A DNA stretch of 33,270 bases, taken from contig KN888718.1 of assembly GCA_000934455.1 (NCBI GenBank), positions 19,511 to 52,780 of the forward strand, given 5' to 3'. This stretch comes from Apostichopus parvimensis. Lineage: Eukaryota > Echinodermata > Holothuroidea > Aspidochirotida > Stichopodidae. The notes below the pieces were generated by a model. That model did no database searches and was not told the origin of the DNA. It was given only the letters and a program-made list of their open reading frames with translations. The position numbers and the translations under genes were made by a program. Below, in pieces: positions 21,000 to 29,610 of the stretch. The first letter of the stretch is position 1. Each line of letters opens with the position of its first letter.

Positions 21000-22570
21000 C
21001 AGTTGGTGTTTGTTTTGTCTTTTGATATATTTTCAGTTGAATAGGGAGCGGCACTACTCGTTATAAAGCCTTGCAAGGTTTTTCTAGGCCGCTTCCTTCC
21101 TCGTTGTATTTACATACGGAGGAGAACAAATAATGAAATGAAACTATATACTAAGCTACCTCCTTGTCATCATCATGACACATTAAAATTGGTTGTGATC
21201 ACAGACCAGTAAAAATCATCACCTATCGTCGCAGCTTTACGAGGCTTTGTAAAGGCTTTATACAAGGTGTCATTGAGAGCCACAGCACCAACCCCCCCTC
21301 CCCCCCCCTTTTGCAAAGTTCTTCACTTTTCTTTCCCCCTTTAAGTATATTCATGGAAATGAGAAAACAAGTTTTTTATGACCTTACTTTCAGAGGGCCC
21401 CTCCATGTTTCCTAGCTTCAGTCCCCCATTTTTTTTATGTGTCAGACCTGCCTAGCAACCTATTTTAGAAAGTACCATTAAAGGTGAGGGGTATTCAGAA
21501 GGAAAAAGCTATTTCAACTCTGAATGCTTTCTTCCTGTTGCGTCACTTATTTATTAAAAGCAACTCACACATCACAATTTCTATTATCCCATATCTTCCA
21601 TTTTCACTGTATTGATGTAGTTCTTTTTTTTTCCCCGCACATGATCTTTTCATCAATTCTGCCATTTCTATCGAAGTTAAAAGAAACAGTACAGTAACCT
21701 CACAATGACAGAGACAATCTCATTAGTTACATTCATAAGTCATCCATGTATCATTTTTCATTTCATGTTTTCTTTTTTATTACCTTGCCAAGATTCTTCT
21801 ACCCTTGTTTTTTTTTTTTTTTTTGATCTTGACGGTAGCCTGGTTATCTCCAAATCGTGGAGGAATGTTACTCCACTATAAAACATGATACATGGGTTCA
21901 CCGTGATGATGATGTGGAGATTCAGCAATATAAATATATATACATAATATGTTGAGGTAAAGGTATGGACTACTTTATCTAGTCTAAGATCGAACTATCC
22001 AGTAACCTGCCCCCATGTCAGACTACACAAATCCTTCTTCAGTGTTGATATACAATGTTATGTCTGGCATCTACAACATGTATGTTCCCCCCACCACCCC
22101 CCTGCAGCATGAGTTCTAGTAAAAAGAGCAACTTTGTGTATTTCACATATTTTTTGGTTTGTTTTTTGATAGAGGAAACAAATTATTCAAAGAGCAGTGT
22201 GTAATATGGAGATTTGGATCAAACTGGTGCAATAATGTCATGGCTTTCATGCAAGGGGGGGGGGGGAGGTTGGCAGGGGAAGCAGTGTTTCTTTATGTTG
22301 GGTGAAATGAACTTCTGTTGGCCCCCCCCCCCTTCCCTCAAAAAAAAAACAAACTAGTTTTGTCAATTCTTTGTGGAAAATGGATAAAGCAATCGTGGAG
22401 GCTCTGAAGAGAAGAAGATCAATATCTTCATGTTTTTATAAAATAAAACAGACAGATCCAATCAACTGGTCAAAAGGGTTTTGTCTTGAAGGTCTTCGAT
22501 ATATTGCCCCCCAAATATGCTAGAAACTTGTCAAATAATGGCCATGGCAACCATGCTCAAATTTCAACAA
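21000..22570. other. No gene seen; C-rich and T-rich tracts
   Basis: Low-complexity tracts occur at about 21292-21310 (C-rich), 21809-21825 (T run), 22255-22270 (G run) and 22322-22348 (C run then A run). No exon, RNA gene or paired terminal repeats were found. Confidence 0.45.
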
Positions 22571-22680
22571 GCATTTTACTGCCACAGTTAAAGTACACTG
22601 AGATATTAACTGTCTATTTTAACACTCCTCGATGGCTGTGGAAAATAATTCGAAGGAACAGAGCCTCGAGGAAAGTACTC
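22571..22680 (+). repeat. Diverged dispersed repeat, copy 1
   Basis: The segment beginning ATTTTACTGCCAC and passing through CACTGAGATAT to GAGCCTCG aligns in order with 25624-25735 (ATTTTACTGCCAC, CACTAAGATAT, GGTGCCTCC). The match is about two thirds identity by eye and no ends were defined. Confidence 0.4.
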
Positions 22681-24000
22681 TTGAAAACTAGAAATTCTTT
22701 TTAATAGAAGGGTAAAATGTGGGGCCAATACTGATGTCTTTAAAAGCAGCTTTCTGGATTGTGTCAACAAGTATAAACAAATCTATTGAGGATTTAAAAC
22801 TCAAATGAATTAAGATTGTGTTTTGATCAAATTAACAACAATTGCATGGTCACAGATATTCTGATTAATTACAGGAAGGCAAATGAGTAAGTAAACATAA
22901 TGACTCCGTTCAACTAGTTCTCGACATTTTGTTGCCCAGACAAATTTTCATGTTAGCATTAGGTCACATGTAAAAAAAAAATTCCAACCCTCCTACCCCC
23001 AATCTTTAATACAGTTTGTGTAGGTCAAAATATGTTCAATAATGTTGCCTCTTTTTAACAAATGTTTGACAAATGTTTGGCACAAATTTCAAGCTAAAAG
23101 ATACCATAGATATGTATTCATTTCATCCTTTGAGGCCTGCATTAAATGCCACATGTCGTATCGTATGTGGTGGACAAGCAAGTGTATAAGCTTGCTATCA
23201 TTGCTCGAAGCATTAAAGGAAAATTTACATCTCCTATATACAGTGCAAGTTAAATTAAACGTTCCTTTATGTTTTAATGTTATCATGTTAAGACTATGGA
23301 ATATGCCCCAAAAAAAAGAGAATTTTTTTTTTTAAAAGCATCTAGTAGGGATTCTTTAATTTCAGGAGTTAGGTTTTTCAGTCTGTTATTGGAAATGAAG
23401 GTCCCTTGTGATTTTCTTCCTTTTATACCGTAGTCCAAAAAACTGCCACCTTTGAAGTTTTCATCCATAATTCTCACCATAAAATATATCTGCAATGGCA
23501 GAGGTATGAATTAAGAAGGGGGGGGAGGGGGAAGTCGTGCGGATGAAGGCGAATGTTTACAATTAACATAAAACTGAAATATACTCTCCCTAAACATTAA
23601 TTTTCTTGACTGAAATAATATGGTAATGTGTGTGTGGCATATTTCTTTACATTGTACTGACAAGTTGAAGCTGAAATACTTTTTTGCCACATCCTCTGAA
23701 ATAGTTTGATGCTATTTGAGGCTATAGTAATTCTATCCATAGTATTCCATTATAATGTTTTGTAGAGAACTCATTTTGGCAGGGAATAATTTCATAAATT
23801 TGCCTCAGCCTCAAGCAGACTGCATGTGCTTAACTTTTTAAATCTACTCCACTTTTAATAGTTTAAATTTCACTTCAACAAAACCTACACTGCTTTTTCA
23901 TTTTTCGTCCAATCCACATGAACGGAATAAAGTTAAATTTGAAGATTTACTTGCAACAAGTCCAAAAGACCTCACACTACTTTTGTAAAGGTAAACCTCC
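22681..24000. other. No gene seen
   Basis: AT-rich unique sequence with short A runs and a G run at about 23518-23530. Nothing was recognised. Confidence 0.45.
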
Positions 24001-24029
24001 ACCCCCCCACCCACCCCACCCCACCCCCA
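24001..24029. repeat. C-rich tract, G-quadruplex candidate on the minus strand
   Basis: Repeated CCCACCCC units with runs of three to seven C. The complementary strand has the spacing needed for a G-quadruplex. Confidence 0.6.
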
Positions 24030-24113
24030 GTGTGCACCGCGTCTACCCTTTCTCCTGACAAGCAGTCACAAAGTGGTACATGCCTCCATATTAAATACAT
24101 AGTAACCATCTCA

Positions 24114-24289
24114 GCGTGGCATTGTACACCTGGGTGAAAGGAGGCATCATGGCGATTCAGTGCCTTGCCTAGAAGGACACCACGATGATCTGTCCAGGGA
24201 TTTGAAACCCAGCAATCCTTAGATTATCACCTTAGCCATTTCACCGCAACACCCTTCGCGCTTTTTCCTATTTTACTTCATGGAATTCG
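24114..24289 (-). repeat. tRNA-derived SINE-like unit, copy 1
   Basis: Read on the minus strand, positions 24252-24190 resemble a degenerate Ser/Leu-type tRNA head. A GTTGCGGTGAAATGGCTAAG block includes an A-box-like TGGCTAAGG, followed by GATAATCTAAGGATTGC, and then GGGTTTCAAATCCC, a decayed B box (compare GGTTCGANTCC). Downstream comes a conserved-looking body with GTCCTT-AGGCAAGGCACTGA, of a type common in tRNA-derived SINEs. It encodes no protein. A second copy follows directly, so part of the present arrangement is a tandem duplication rather than two insertions. Confidence 0.75.
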
Positions 24290-24497
24290 GCGTGGAATTA
24301 TACACCTTGGTGCAAGGAGGCATCATGTCGATTCAGTGCCTTGCCTAAGGACACAACGATGATCTGTCCAGGGACTTGAAACCCAGCATTATCCAGATTA
24401 ACCCAGATTATCACCTTAGCCATTTCACCGCAACACTCTTCACGCTCTTTCCTATTAAAAATGGTCTACAAGTTGGTAGTTTACTTCATCAAATTCA
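24290..24497 (-). repeat. tRNA-derived SINE-like unit, copy 2
   Basis: This unit repeats the previous one with a period of 176 bp, starting GCGTGG in both. The tRNA-like part is at about 24364-24436. Relative to copy 1 it has an internal duplication around CCAGATTA and an extra 20-odd bases (about 24461-24482) before the shared TTTACTTCAT end. The duplication of the flanking TACTTCAT segment shows that a block of SINE plus flank was duplicated. Confidence 0.75.
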
Positions 24498-24715
24498 CAC
24501 AAAAAAGGAAAATGCACATTGCTAGTTTATTTCTAGCTGAGAGGGCCGTGTAATTATCTCCTATAAAATGTTAGCTTTAGCACTCCGACTCTGAATGGAT
24601 CAGTATATTACAGACTTTAAGAGGATCACCAATTTACAGCCCCCAAAATGCTGGAAATCACTTAAATTATAAGATGAACTTTAAGGCACAGAGTTAATTT
24701 TGTTACGGCTTCAAG

Positions 24716-25337
24716 CTGTTATAAAATATTGTTATCAGTTTAGGTGGCATTGCTGTAGCACTTTAAGTTTTGAAGAAACGACAGCTGGTCGAGGCTCATC
24801 ATTTAGCACTTTAAGTGACTAGACTATGTAGTCTAACATGCAGACCGCTAGGCCTAAGTTTCTCTTCTCGGCTAGAGACTGTCATAAAACATTATATCAG
24901 TTTAGGTGGCATTCCTATAGCACTTTAAGTTTTGAAGAAACGACAGCTGAGGTTCATCATGTATAGTGACTGGACTATGTAGTCAAAAATGCAGACTGCT
25001 AGGCCTAAGTTTCTCTTCTTGGCTACAGACTGTTATAAAACATTGATATCAGTTTAGGTGGCATTCCTGTAGCACTTTAAGTTTTGAAGAAATGACAGCT
25101 GAGGTTCATCATGTATAGTGACTGGACTATGTAGTCAAAAATGCAGACCGCTAGGCCTAAGTTTCTCTTCTTGGCTACAGACTGTTATAAAACACTGATA
25201 TCAATTTTAGGTGGCATTCTGTAGCACTTTAAGTTTTGAAGAAACGACAGCTGAGGCTTATCAGGTATAGTGACTGGACTATTTAGTCTAACACGCAGAC
25301 GGCTAGGCCTAAGTTTCTCTTCTATGGATGCAAACGA
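24716..25337 (+). repeat. Tandem array of four units of about 155 bp
   Basis: Unit starts (CTGTTATAAAA or CTGTCATAAAA) fall at 24716, 24879, 25030 and 25182, and the last unit ends at about 25337. Lengths are 163, 151, 152 and 156 bp. Units share AGTTTAGGTGGCATTC, GCACTTTAAGTTTTGAAGAA, TGGACTATGTAGTC and GCTAGGCCTAAGTTTCTC. Unit 1 carries an extra AGCACTTTAAG. Units 2 and 3 are the most alike. Each unit has two dyads, GACTATGTAGTC and TAGGCCTA. There is no coding potential. It is a local minisatellite or a short satellite island. Confidence 0.95.
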
Positions 25338-25623
25338 CTGTAATGCGTTTATACAACTCGGCAACTTTAAGAACAAATGGCATTGAATGTCATCCGAGGG
25401 TGCTCTGCTGTTTAAATGAACATGTTTCCTGGTTCATTTTAGCCCTAAACTGAGGAGCATTCTAGACATATTGTAAAGGTAAATGATCTTGAACACCATA
25501 ATGGCTGTTAATTACCAACTTTATACCAACACTTCCTTCTTCTTTTAATTTGTTTAATTAATTGAAATATGACATCAAAAGAAAAGTCTGCCTTACGCCT
25601 GTCCTTTATTATCATCAGCCAAC
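25338..25623. other. No gene seen
   Basis: Unique sequence between the 155-bp array and a diverged dispersed repeat. Confidence 0.45.
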
Positions 25624-25735
25624 ATTTTACTGCCACCATGGTAACAATTAAATACCCTCCTCACTAAGATATGTATTTGTCTGATGTTAACATTTCTCAA
25701 GGTCCTGGAATAATCTACAGGATCGGTGCCTCCAC
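25624..25735 (+). repeat. Diverged dispersed repeat, copy 2
   Basis: Aligns in order with 22571-22680, sharing ATTTTACTGCCAC, a CACT-AGATAT block and a GGTGCCTCC end. It lies immediately left of the third TTAA-flanked MITE. Confidence 0.4.
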
Positions 25736-25769
25736 ATACGTAGTCTACTTTTGATGAAAATTAGCATGC

Positions 25770-26144
25770 TTAAAGGCATTGGAGACTCGCCTCAAACCGC
25801 CTACGGCCATCTGAAAAAGTTAACTTTTCGTTGCTTGCAAGTGACGTTTTGTTCGTGTCGCTACAAAATGCAGACAGTACAGTAATGAAACGTGATACCT
25901 TGTTATCTTTAGCTGGACCTGAGATGTCCACCGCTGTATTGTTTGTACACTGTGCTGTGGGTATAGACCGCAGCTGTATGTACTGACTATACACTAGTGT
26001 CTAATTACCGATGGTAGCAAGCTGTGTGTGTGTATTTTCTGCGATCGATGGTGGTTTCTAACACATCTGTTACACCTCATTCGAAACTAGGTCAGATTAC
26101 CGGCATTAGACGTTTCTTTTTGCGCGAGTCTTCACACCCTTTAA
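25770..26144 (+). mobile_element. TTAA-flanked MITE, copy 3 (Kolobok-like)
   Basis: A 375-bp copy bounded by TTAA at 25770-25773 and 26141-26144. Its ends, TTAAAGGCATTGGAGACTCG and inward from the right TTAAAGGGTGTGAAGACTCG, are inverted repeats broken only by the variable bases after TTAAAGG. It lacks the 25-bp insertion found in copy 2 and so shows the uninterrupted site GACCTGAGATGTCC. It carries a small duplication (CAGTACAGTA) near its middle. It is non-autonomous. Confidence 0.88.
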
Positions 26145-26773
26145 CTGTGGGGGCCAATATGACCTTTAACAGACTGCACTTTTCCACACCTCGTAAATTA
26201 GAACTGCAGAAATAAGACCAATGTTCCCTCTTTCCATGTGCTACTTTAGTACAGAAATTGTACCGACATCAACTTAAAGTTAATACTGAAAGTGAGAGTA
26301 CTTAAAATGTATATAGTCCATTATGTATGGATTAACCAGAAACAGGACTTAAAGAGAGAGATGCCTACCACTTGATTTATATTAGGAATCATGCCAGTTT
26401 GACTCAGCAGAAATGTATTCTGTATTTTCGATGACTATAAATCTTATGAAATTTAATTTTCTCTCAAAGATATTGTCTCCATGTTATTGTAATACAAAGT
26501 TGACTTCTAAATTGCACGTTAAAGGAATAACGAAGGCAGGGTTGAAACACAATTGATATTATTCAATAACCTAAAAAGTCTCTAAAATTCAATTTTTAGC
26601 TTAACCGCTTCCTGTTTGACTGAATAAGCTCGCTTTGAAAATTGGCTTCTAGAAAGGCCTCACCGCAATGCACAGTAAGCCGCCATTGATTACGTAATAC
26701 ACCTGAAATTCCATATTGATGTAAGTCAGAGAGGAATAACAAAGTTATTCCTTTAACTGCACCCTCAGTGATC
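26145..26773. other. No gene seen
   Basis: AT-rich unique sequence. Nothing was recognised. Confidence 0.45.
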
Positions 26774-26857
26774 CCTTACCTCCCTCTCTCTCCCCTCCCC
26801 TCTCACCCCCTCCCCTCATGCCCCTCCCCTCCCCCTTCCCCTCCTCTTCCCCCGCCA
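26774..26857. repeat. Polypyrimidine tract (C/T), triplex-prone
   Basis: About 84 bp are almost entirely C and T on the plus strand, with blocks such as CTCTCTCTCCCCTCCCC and CCCCTCCCCTCCCCCTTCCC. Mirror-like pyrimidine tracts of this length can form intramolecular triplexes. An open frame on the minus strand is a Gly/Glu/Arg-rich artefact of the tract. Confidence 0.8.
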
Positions 26858-27223
26858 GGTTATCATCAAAGTTAGCTTTAAAGGAGTATTTCAGATATTC
26901 AGCAATGGTTTTAAGGTAATTTATTTTCAAAACTTTCAAAATGAAGTTTCTGTCTTCGTCTATGACAATATAAAGACTAAACTTCAGCCTTTAGTGGACA
27001 TTCCTGTAATTTAAGGCTATAATGTCCTGATCAAGTGTTACATTATTTCATAAAATGTTGAAATGTAGGACCAAAAGGTTTCTCCTCATGGTAAAATTAA
27101 GAAACTTATGTATCTCACAGTCTCATGCAGCAGTCAAAATGGTTTTTAAGTCCAGAAGAAAATAAAATATACCAATTATTCCATTCATGGTGTTTATTTG
27201 TTTATGGACATCAATGGTCACAC

Positions 27224-27237
27224 TCGCTCTCTCTGTC

Positions 27238-27280
<43 letters not shown>

Positions 27281-27288
27281 GTGTGAAT
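27224..27288. repeat. (GTCT)n microsatellite
   Basis: About a dozen GTCT units, preceded by a CTCTCTCTGTCTCT transition and ended by ATCTGTGTG. Confidence 0.95.
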
Positions 27289-28020
27289 GTCATTACAACA
27301 TAGCTGCTGCTCGACTTCTATGAAAGAGAAAAAGAGTAAAAATTACATTTTCAAATTTAATGTCTAAGAAAAATTACAGTGCTAATATGAACTCCCGTTT
27401 GGTTACATGATACAGATGGAGATCTGTTCGATATAGCCAACTGCTCTGTCAAATTATTTTGACAAATTTTCAAGTATGTTCGTTCGGGTAATGGGAGAAA
27501 TGTTAAGATGTCTAAAAGGGGGGGAACTTGAAGAATGTTACGAGTGTATCGGGAATAAAAACTCTACCCTCTGATAGAATGTTGCCATATCCGAAAATTT
27601 AATAAAGATTATGTTTCAAATTGCATGCATAGATTCTTGGTGGTTGCGTATTTGGTAATTTTATCGTAACATCCTGAAGTTTCTTTGCTCGGTCTGTGTT
27701 AGTTCTCGTAAGTTCCGTAGGGCAAGTCACTTACCATCTAACATAACCCTATAACTATACTATAGCACACATGCTTCGAACATTAACTCTCTTTGAATTA
27801 TTCATCAGTACATCACTAGGAATATGGAAAATTTAAAAACTTAGAAAGGAAAAAAGGAAAAGGAGCATCGGTGCATGGAATAAGGTGAGGAGGAGCAGAG
27901 GTGATGAGGGCCAGGTCCCCCCCCATCCCCACAACCCTGTCCCCCACCTCAGTTCCCCCCTCCCACCTCAGGACAATTATCTAGAATTAACTAATTAAAA
28001 AGGATATTCTCTGATTTAAG
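27289..28020. other. No gene seen; C-rich patch
   Basis: Unique sequence, with a C-rich patch at about 27915-27970 made of runs of C separated by A, T or AG. Confidence 0.45.
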
Positions 28021-28330
28021 TAGAGATGGATCTGGATGTAATATATCAACTTTCAGTATTTAGAAAAGATTCTTAACAAGAGGTTAGAAAGAATTATCAA
28101 TTCACCCTGTTCTGATAATTATCTAATGTTTTTCCTTGAAGAGCATATTTTTATCACTCCTGCACAAATTGACCTTTCAAAAGGGATTTTCCATGACTAG
28201 TAGAGATAGCTCCAAATGTTATCTATAAATTTTCAATAGTTTACAAGACTCTTAGCAAAAGGTTAGAAAGTTGTCAGTTCACTCTGTTCTTGAAGATTAC
28301 GTATTTATTCCAAAGTTGGTCTAATGTGAC
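28021..28330 (+). repeat. 180-bp tandem duplication, diverged
   Basis: TAGAGATGGATCTGGATGTAA at 28021 and TAGAGATAGCTCCAAATGTTA at 28201 start two copies exactly 180 bp apart. Shared blocks include ATTCTTAACAAGAGGTTAGAAAG and ACTCTTAGCAAAAGGTTAGAAAG, then TTCACCCTGTTCT and TTCACTCTGTTCT. The second copy is incomplete and is followed closely by a hAT MITE. Confidence 0.75.
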
Positions 28331-28358
28331 AACCTGTCAAAAATACATCTTGTAGTTA

Positions 28359-28730
28359 CAGTGGCGGAACATCCATACAGTCAGGGGGGGCGGATGCCCC
28401 CCCTGACGGACTCAAATGGACTGCTGGCGCCCTTTTCAGCTTTTTACCACTTTTTACTTATTTGCGATTATTTACTTTTTCATTGCGCTATCAATTACCT
28501 ATTGACATTTGTCACATTTTGTTGGCGATGACACCTATTTATTCTTCGTTTATCTGCAAATTAGCAAGGCCAGGAAAGGGTCATTTCCGGCGATCTAGGA
28601 AGTATCTTTACTCAAAAAATTTCTGTATGCTCCGCGCCAACCTGTGGTGGCGCTCCGCTGAGATAGTGTCGAAAGCGCCCCTTCAGACCATTCTCGCCCC
28701 TCTTGACCAATATCCCTAGCTCCGCCACTG
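28359..28730 (+). mobile_element. hAT-type MITE, CAGTGGCGGAGC family, copy 2
   Basis: A 372-bp sister of the element at 16841-17241, in the opposite orientation. Ends are CAGTGGCGGAAC and GCTCCGCCACTG (one mismatch). The 8-bp duplication is TGTAGTTA on the left (28351-28358) and TGTAATTA on the right (28731-28738), 7 of 8. The hairpin GTCAGGGGGGGC / GCCCCCCCTGAC lies near the left end. The shared core is at about 28566-28662. Over a 195-bp comparison the two sisters differ at about 15 positions by eye. Confidence 0.94.
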
Positions 28731-29251
28731 TGTAATTAAGTATGAGGATTAACATAGCTAGTACTTACTGTTCAGGTAGGTAGGTATACATGTGCCAAAA
28801 AATATACAAGAAGGTTTTAACAATCCTACAAAATTGGCTACTGTAATTGAATAGGGCTCCTCTGGAAAGTAGTGCTTCTGCACTGAGCAGGACTACCCTC
28901 ATTAAAGATGACAATAACAAAAAATATAAACAAATACTGGGTTAAATTTCCTTATCTGGCAAGTATAATATAAAACCCACTTTAGTTATTCAAGAATAGG
29001 GAAGGTTGGTTTCTACATCTGGTTGGGAAACCATTTGTTTTCAGTGAAGCACTATATCATATTAGCTCCAGACCTTTGGTATGGTATGGAAAATTCTCTA
29101 AAATATTCTGTTTACAGATTCAGTTGGGAAATGAAAGACCACTTGGTGGTGTAAATTATCTAACAAGACCTTTCTTTTCCCTTTGGAAAATTGATACACT
29201 AAAATGACAAGTAAAATGGATGGTATGTGGTTGCCTAATTGTAGCTTAATT
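28731..29251. other. No gene seen
   Basis: AT-rich unique sequence between two hAT-like repeats. Confidence 0.45.
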
Positions 29252-29465
29252 CAGGCGCGTAGCCCAGGGGGGGGCGAAGGGGGCAGCCGCCCCCCCCTTG
29301 AGCATATTTTTTAAATTTTTTTTAATGTTTTTATGATATCACTAGTATTTTCAAAAGAGAAAATGCTAAGATGCAACTTACAAGGCCTGGGAAGTGCCAT
29401 TTCCAGCGATCTGGGAGGCATTTTCAGCCAAAATTTTCTTGTACACTTCGCGCCACCCTTTATTG
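29252..29465 (+). mobile_element. Truncated hAT-like element
   Basis: Begins CAGGCGCGTAGCCCAGG, similar to hAT-type ends. A hairpin-forming G/C block (GGGGGGGGCG ... CCGCCCCCCCC) follows at 29269-29297. The core shared with other hAT-like elements follows at about 29382-29460 (GCCATTTCCAGCGATCTGGG and TACACTTCGCGCCACCC). Sequence homology stops near 29465 and no matching right end is found, so the right end is deleted or too diverged to see. No target duplication can be assigned. Confidence 0.7.
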
Positions 29466-29545
29466 TAGGTTAGGCCGATACATAGGGCATGGAACTTGTA
29501 TAACAGCCATACGTTTATATAGTAGTCATTGAACACACATCTACT

Positions 29546-29610
29546 TCATGCCTCTCTTACCTGTCTCATCAAAACATTTGCACTCTGAATTACCTAGATA
29601 CCTGCAGGTT
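29546..29610 (+). repeat. Dispersed repeat fragment, copy c
   Basis: CTCTTACCTGTCTCATCAAA, then GCACTCTGAATTACC and a GATACCTGCAG end, resemble 3363-3425 (ACATGTCTTCTCAAA, GCACTCTTAAACC, AGTACCTACAG). Confidence 0.4.

Noticed and set aside
24190..24436. tRNA-like sequences considered as functional tRNA genes
   Set aside because: The B box is decayed, stems do not pair fully, and the tRNA-like part is fused to a SINE body; these are SINE heads.
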